Assembly: GCA_023251135.1 (NCBI GenBank)
Contig: JAHEZJ010000025.1
Coordinates: forward strand, 36,909 to 100,908
DNA length: 64,000 nucleotides
Direction: 5' to 3'
Source: Flavobacterium sp.
GTDB lineage: Bacteria; Bacteroidota; Bacteroidia; Flavobacteriales; Flavobacteriaceae
Shown here: piece by piece, positions 61,752 to 64,000 of the stretch
How positions within the stretch are numbered: position 1 is the stretch's first letter
Layout of the letters: every line of letters begins with the position of its first letter
Translations under genes and position numbers: made by a program
Notes under the pieces: generated by a model
What the model was told of the DNA's origin: nothing
What the model saw: the letters and a program-made list of their open reading frames with translations, nothing else
The model's database searches: none

Positions 61752-63161
61752 TTAAAGATCCAGTTCAGAAATGGTATTTTTTATTTCTTCCATAATGATT
61801 CTGATATCATTTTCAGTGGTACGCCAATTGACAAATGATGCTCTGATTCCTTTACGGTTTTGATACACTGTTGGTGTCATAAATACTTTCCCACTATCAT
61901 TTAAATGCGTCAAAAATTTACTTACATGCTCCTGATTGTCATCTCCTCTCAGTGTAAAACAAACATTATTCAAGCGGATTGGGGCTAAAAGTTCAAAATT
62001 ATCGTCTTCAATCAATGCGTTTGCAAAGTGCAGCGCCAAGGAAGCACTTTTTTCAACAATGTCCTGAAACCCTTCTTTTCCGTACGCCAGTAACGAAAAC
62101 CAAACCGGCAATGCTCTTAATCGTCGTGAATTTTCAGGCAACACGTTCAGGTAGTTAAAATTCTCGAGCGGGTTTCCTAAATAAGGGGCATTAGAATTCT
62201 GAAACGTTTCTATTTGCAGTCCAATATGCTCTTTTTTAATCAAATAAAAAGCACTTTCGTAGGGCACGTTTAACCATTTATGGCAATCAATTGTAATACT
62301 GTCTGCTCCTTCCCATCCTTCTACAAGATGTCTGAATTTTTCAGAAACCGCAGCAAATCCGCCAAAAGCGGCATCGATATGCCACCAGAAAGTATATTTC
62401 TCTCTAAGTTTTGCGATAGCTGTAAAATCATCAAAATCGGCAGTATTAACGGTTCCTGCACTCGAAATCAGGAGGAATGGCTTTCCATTTAATTGCTCAA
62501 TCTTCTTTTGCAGATCCTCGATATCCATTGCCTCACGGTTGCCTTCTGCGGTTTTAAGTACAGTGTAATTGCTGCTGCCTATCCCCAGCATCGATAAGCT
62601 TTTTACCGAAGAAGAATGAGGTGTTGCAGTTAAAATATTTACAGGTTCTGAAATTCCGTTTTTAGCAAAGTCTTTTCCCAACTGTGCTCCCAGCCATTGT
62701 CTTGCCACACCCAGACAGGTAAAATTTGACATGGTCGCTCCCGTCACAAATCCTCCTAAAAAGGATTCCGGCAGCTCCAATAACTGTCGCAACAAATGAA
62801 TGGTCTCGAACTCGATTAAAGCCGAAGTCCCTCCCTGCCCCTTTACTGTCTGCGTATTCTGATCGTATACGGTAGACAGCCAGTCGCCCACAATAGAAGC
62901 CGGTGTCGATCCTCCCGTTACAAAACCTAAATATCTCGGACCAGGCGAAGCGACCATCAGAGGGGCCAGTCTTTCCTTAAATTCTTCCAAAGCGCCCAAT
63001 GATCCTAAACCTGTATCGTTTAATTTACGGGTGGGGTCAATTGATTTTGTACTGGAAGTGGGAACGTTTTCAAGATTGTCCAGAAACGCTATTCCGTGTT
63101 GTTTTGTTTTTTCGAGGATGTTTTCAAGATCGTTCAGATCATTTTGAAGTATTGAATTCAT
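61752..63161 (-). CDS. PLP-dependent amino-acid decarboxylase (group II)
   Basis: A 469-residue fold-type I PLP enzyme of the group II decarboxylase family. The PLP lysine is Lys295 in DCHKWLNVPYE. Other family blocks are LGGFVTGATMSNFTCLGVAR (phosphate site), TPHSSSVKSL, and WWHIDAAFGGFAAVSE with the ring-stacking Asp. Substrates in the family are aromatic amino acids, glutamate or 2,4-diaminobutyrate; this one cannot be assigned. It stands alone between two intergenic regions. Confidence 0.9.
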   Translation of the reverse strand: MNSILQNDLNDLENILEKTKQHGIAFLDNLENVPTSSTKSIDPTRKLNDTGLGSLGALEEFKERLAPLMVASPGPRYLGFVTGGSTPASIVGDWLSTVYDQNTQTVKGQGGTSALIEFETIHLLRQLLELPESFLGGFVTGATMSNFTCLGVARQWLGAQLGKDFAKNGISEPVNILTATPHSSSVKSLSMLGIGSSNYTVLKTAEGNREAMDIEDLQKKIEQLNGKPFLLISSAGTVNTADFDDFTAIAKLREKYTFWWHIDAAFGGFAAVSEKFRHLVEGWEGADSITIDCHKWLNVPYESAFYLIKKEHIGLQIETFQNSNAPYLGNPLENFNYLNVLPENSRRLRALPVWFSLLAYGKEGFQDIVEKSASLALHFANALIEDDNFELLAPIRLNNVCFTLRGDDNQEHVSKFLTHLNDSGKVFMTPTVYQNRKGIRASFVNWRTTENDIRIIMEEIKNTISELDL

Positions 63162-63493
63162 TGTAAACTACTTTTTAACGCCTAGCTGTGTTTCTCTACT
63201 GCCAAAAATTGACACACGAATTTTACAGCTTAAGCAGATTAACGCTGATTTTAATATTTAAATTAATTTGTTGGGGGTGATTTATTTTAACACATAGAAA
63301 CATAGACTCTGCATCCATAAAAAAGGCGCTTCACTTCCTTTAAATACACATATTTCTCTATGCGAAAGAAATATATTTCTTTTTACACTCACTTTTCACA
63401 CTTAAAAACCTATGTTTCTATGTGTTAAAACATTTTTTTCCCCAATTACAGCCAACGGATTACGTTAGATTTATTTGTTTTGAAGGATGCCCG
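63162..63493. other. Gene-free intergenic region with palindrome (332 bases)
   Basis: A tract with taagcagattaacgctgatt (63230-63249) is followed by a perfect 21-base palindrome pair (63285-63430). I see no gene. Confidence 0.65.
63285..63430. repeat. Palindromic element with perfect 21-base arms
   Basis: Arms 63285-63305 and 63410-63430 (ttttaacacatagaaacata type) are perfect inverted copies around a 104-base spacer. Confidence 0.7.
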
Positions 63494-64000
63494 CTACCAC
63501 TTTGTTTTTTCGGAAAACCGCGAGACCATCATCGAACAAATAAGGTCGCCGTTTGCATTTAATAAGGTAGCAATTGGGTCGACTAAGGTTCCTAAAATCA
63601 TGGCAACCGGCAAAGCCTGTTCCATTGGCAGTCCGTAAACTGTAATTGCCAGAACCTCGCCAATATAACCTCCATTCGGGATTCCGCCTTCCACAATAGA
63701 AACGATTACCGTAATGCCCAACGCCAAAAGTATGGTTGAAGGCGCGGTGAAATCTTTACCAAACATGGCAAAAAGAACGGTAATTTTCAGAATAGACGAC
63801 ATGCTTGAACCGTCTTTGTGCAGTGGTGCTCCGAGCGGAATAACCAGGTTTCTGACGTGCTTTGGGATGTTCATCTTCTCGGCTCCTTCCAGATTTGCAG
63901 GAATGGTTGCAATACTGCTGCAGGTTCCAACGGCGGTTAAAGCAGGTGTGATGTTATTGCTCCAGAATACGATGAAACCTCTCTTGCCTCCGGCTATCAG
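63494..64000 (-). CDS. Dicarboxylate/amino-acid:cation symporter (DAACS), C-terminal part
   Basis: The reading frame runs from the stop at 63494 without break through the right edge of the window, so 168 residues are seen and the N-terminus lies outside. The visible part holds the family's ion/substrate region: TAVGTCSSIATIPANLEGAE, the loop NLVIPLGAPLHKDGSSMSSI, and MEQALPVAMILGTLVDPIAT. The order is typical of hairpin loop HP1, TM7 and HP2 of the DAACS/SLC1 family. It should import C4-dicarboxylates or glutamate with H+ or Na+. An internal ATG at 63874 is not the start. Confidence 0.88.
   Translation of the reverse strand: MIAGGKRGFIVFWSNNITPALTAVGTCSSIATIPANLEGAEKMNIPKHVRNLVIPLGAPLHKDGSSMSSILKITVLFAMFGKDFTAPSTILLALGITVIVSIVEGGIPNGGYIGEVLAITVYGLPMEQALPVAMILGTLVDPIATLLNANGDLICSMMVSRFSEKTKW

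Overview
The window is a stretch of a low-GC Bacteroidota chromosome, almost certainly Flavobacterium or a close relative. The evidence is the gliding genes gldA, gldD and gldE (with the gldE-ssb-mutY neighbourhood), many outer-membrane barrel and TonB-dependent proteins, -7 boxes of the form TAnnTTTG, the absence of clear Shine-Dalgarno sites, and several TTG/GTG starts. I found 44 protein genes, one cut by the right edge, and no tRNA, rRNA, CRISPR array, transposase or integrase.

Layout. 0-15.7 kb: mostly housekeeping genes (glycosyltransferase, miaE, an AsmA-like protein, an AraC regulator beside a serine hydrolase, rplU-rpmA, a pair of M16 peptidases, an EamA transporter, a heavy-metal-domain lipoprotein and a VOC protein). 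15.7-27.4 kb: an accessory island. A Skp/OmpH-like chaperone and a lipoprotein are followed by two giant secreted proteins of the SpvB/RHS type. The second carries MopE-like metal-binding repeats, the RHS core and a variable C-terminal domain that looks like a toxin. A small gene 2 bases downstream is the likely immunity gene. The island is bracketed by two copies of a ~59-base hairpin-bearing direct repeat. 27.4-33.3 kb: gldD, gldE, ssb and mutY on the minus strand, then a HU protein, a 30-residue basic protein and RNase G on the plus strand. 33.7-43.3 kb: a bacterial alpha-2-macroglobulin with its partner penicillin-binding protein 1C, a SUKH-like protein and tadA. 43.5-53.5 kb: dxs, a DUF3078 protein, dgt, an Lrp regulator divergent from metE, two paralogous small beta-barrel proteins and gldA. 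54-61.5 kb: a TonB-receptor-like barrel and a three-gene uptake locus (TonB receptor, DUF4374 protein, PepSY membrane protein) behind a palindromic operator-like region. 61.7-64 kb: a PLP-dependent decarboxylase and the end of a dicarboxylate symporter.

The intergenic spaces carry several families of imperfect palindromes (REP-like elements), some of which occur more than once in the window.

The most interesting system is the 16.4-27.2 kb locus. I read it as an RHS cocoon split over two exported proteins, with a Skp-like chaperone, a C-terminal toxin candidate of possible ADP-ribosyltransferase fold and a previously unrecognised immunity candidate. Function here is inferred from architecture, not shown.
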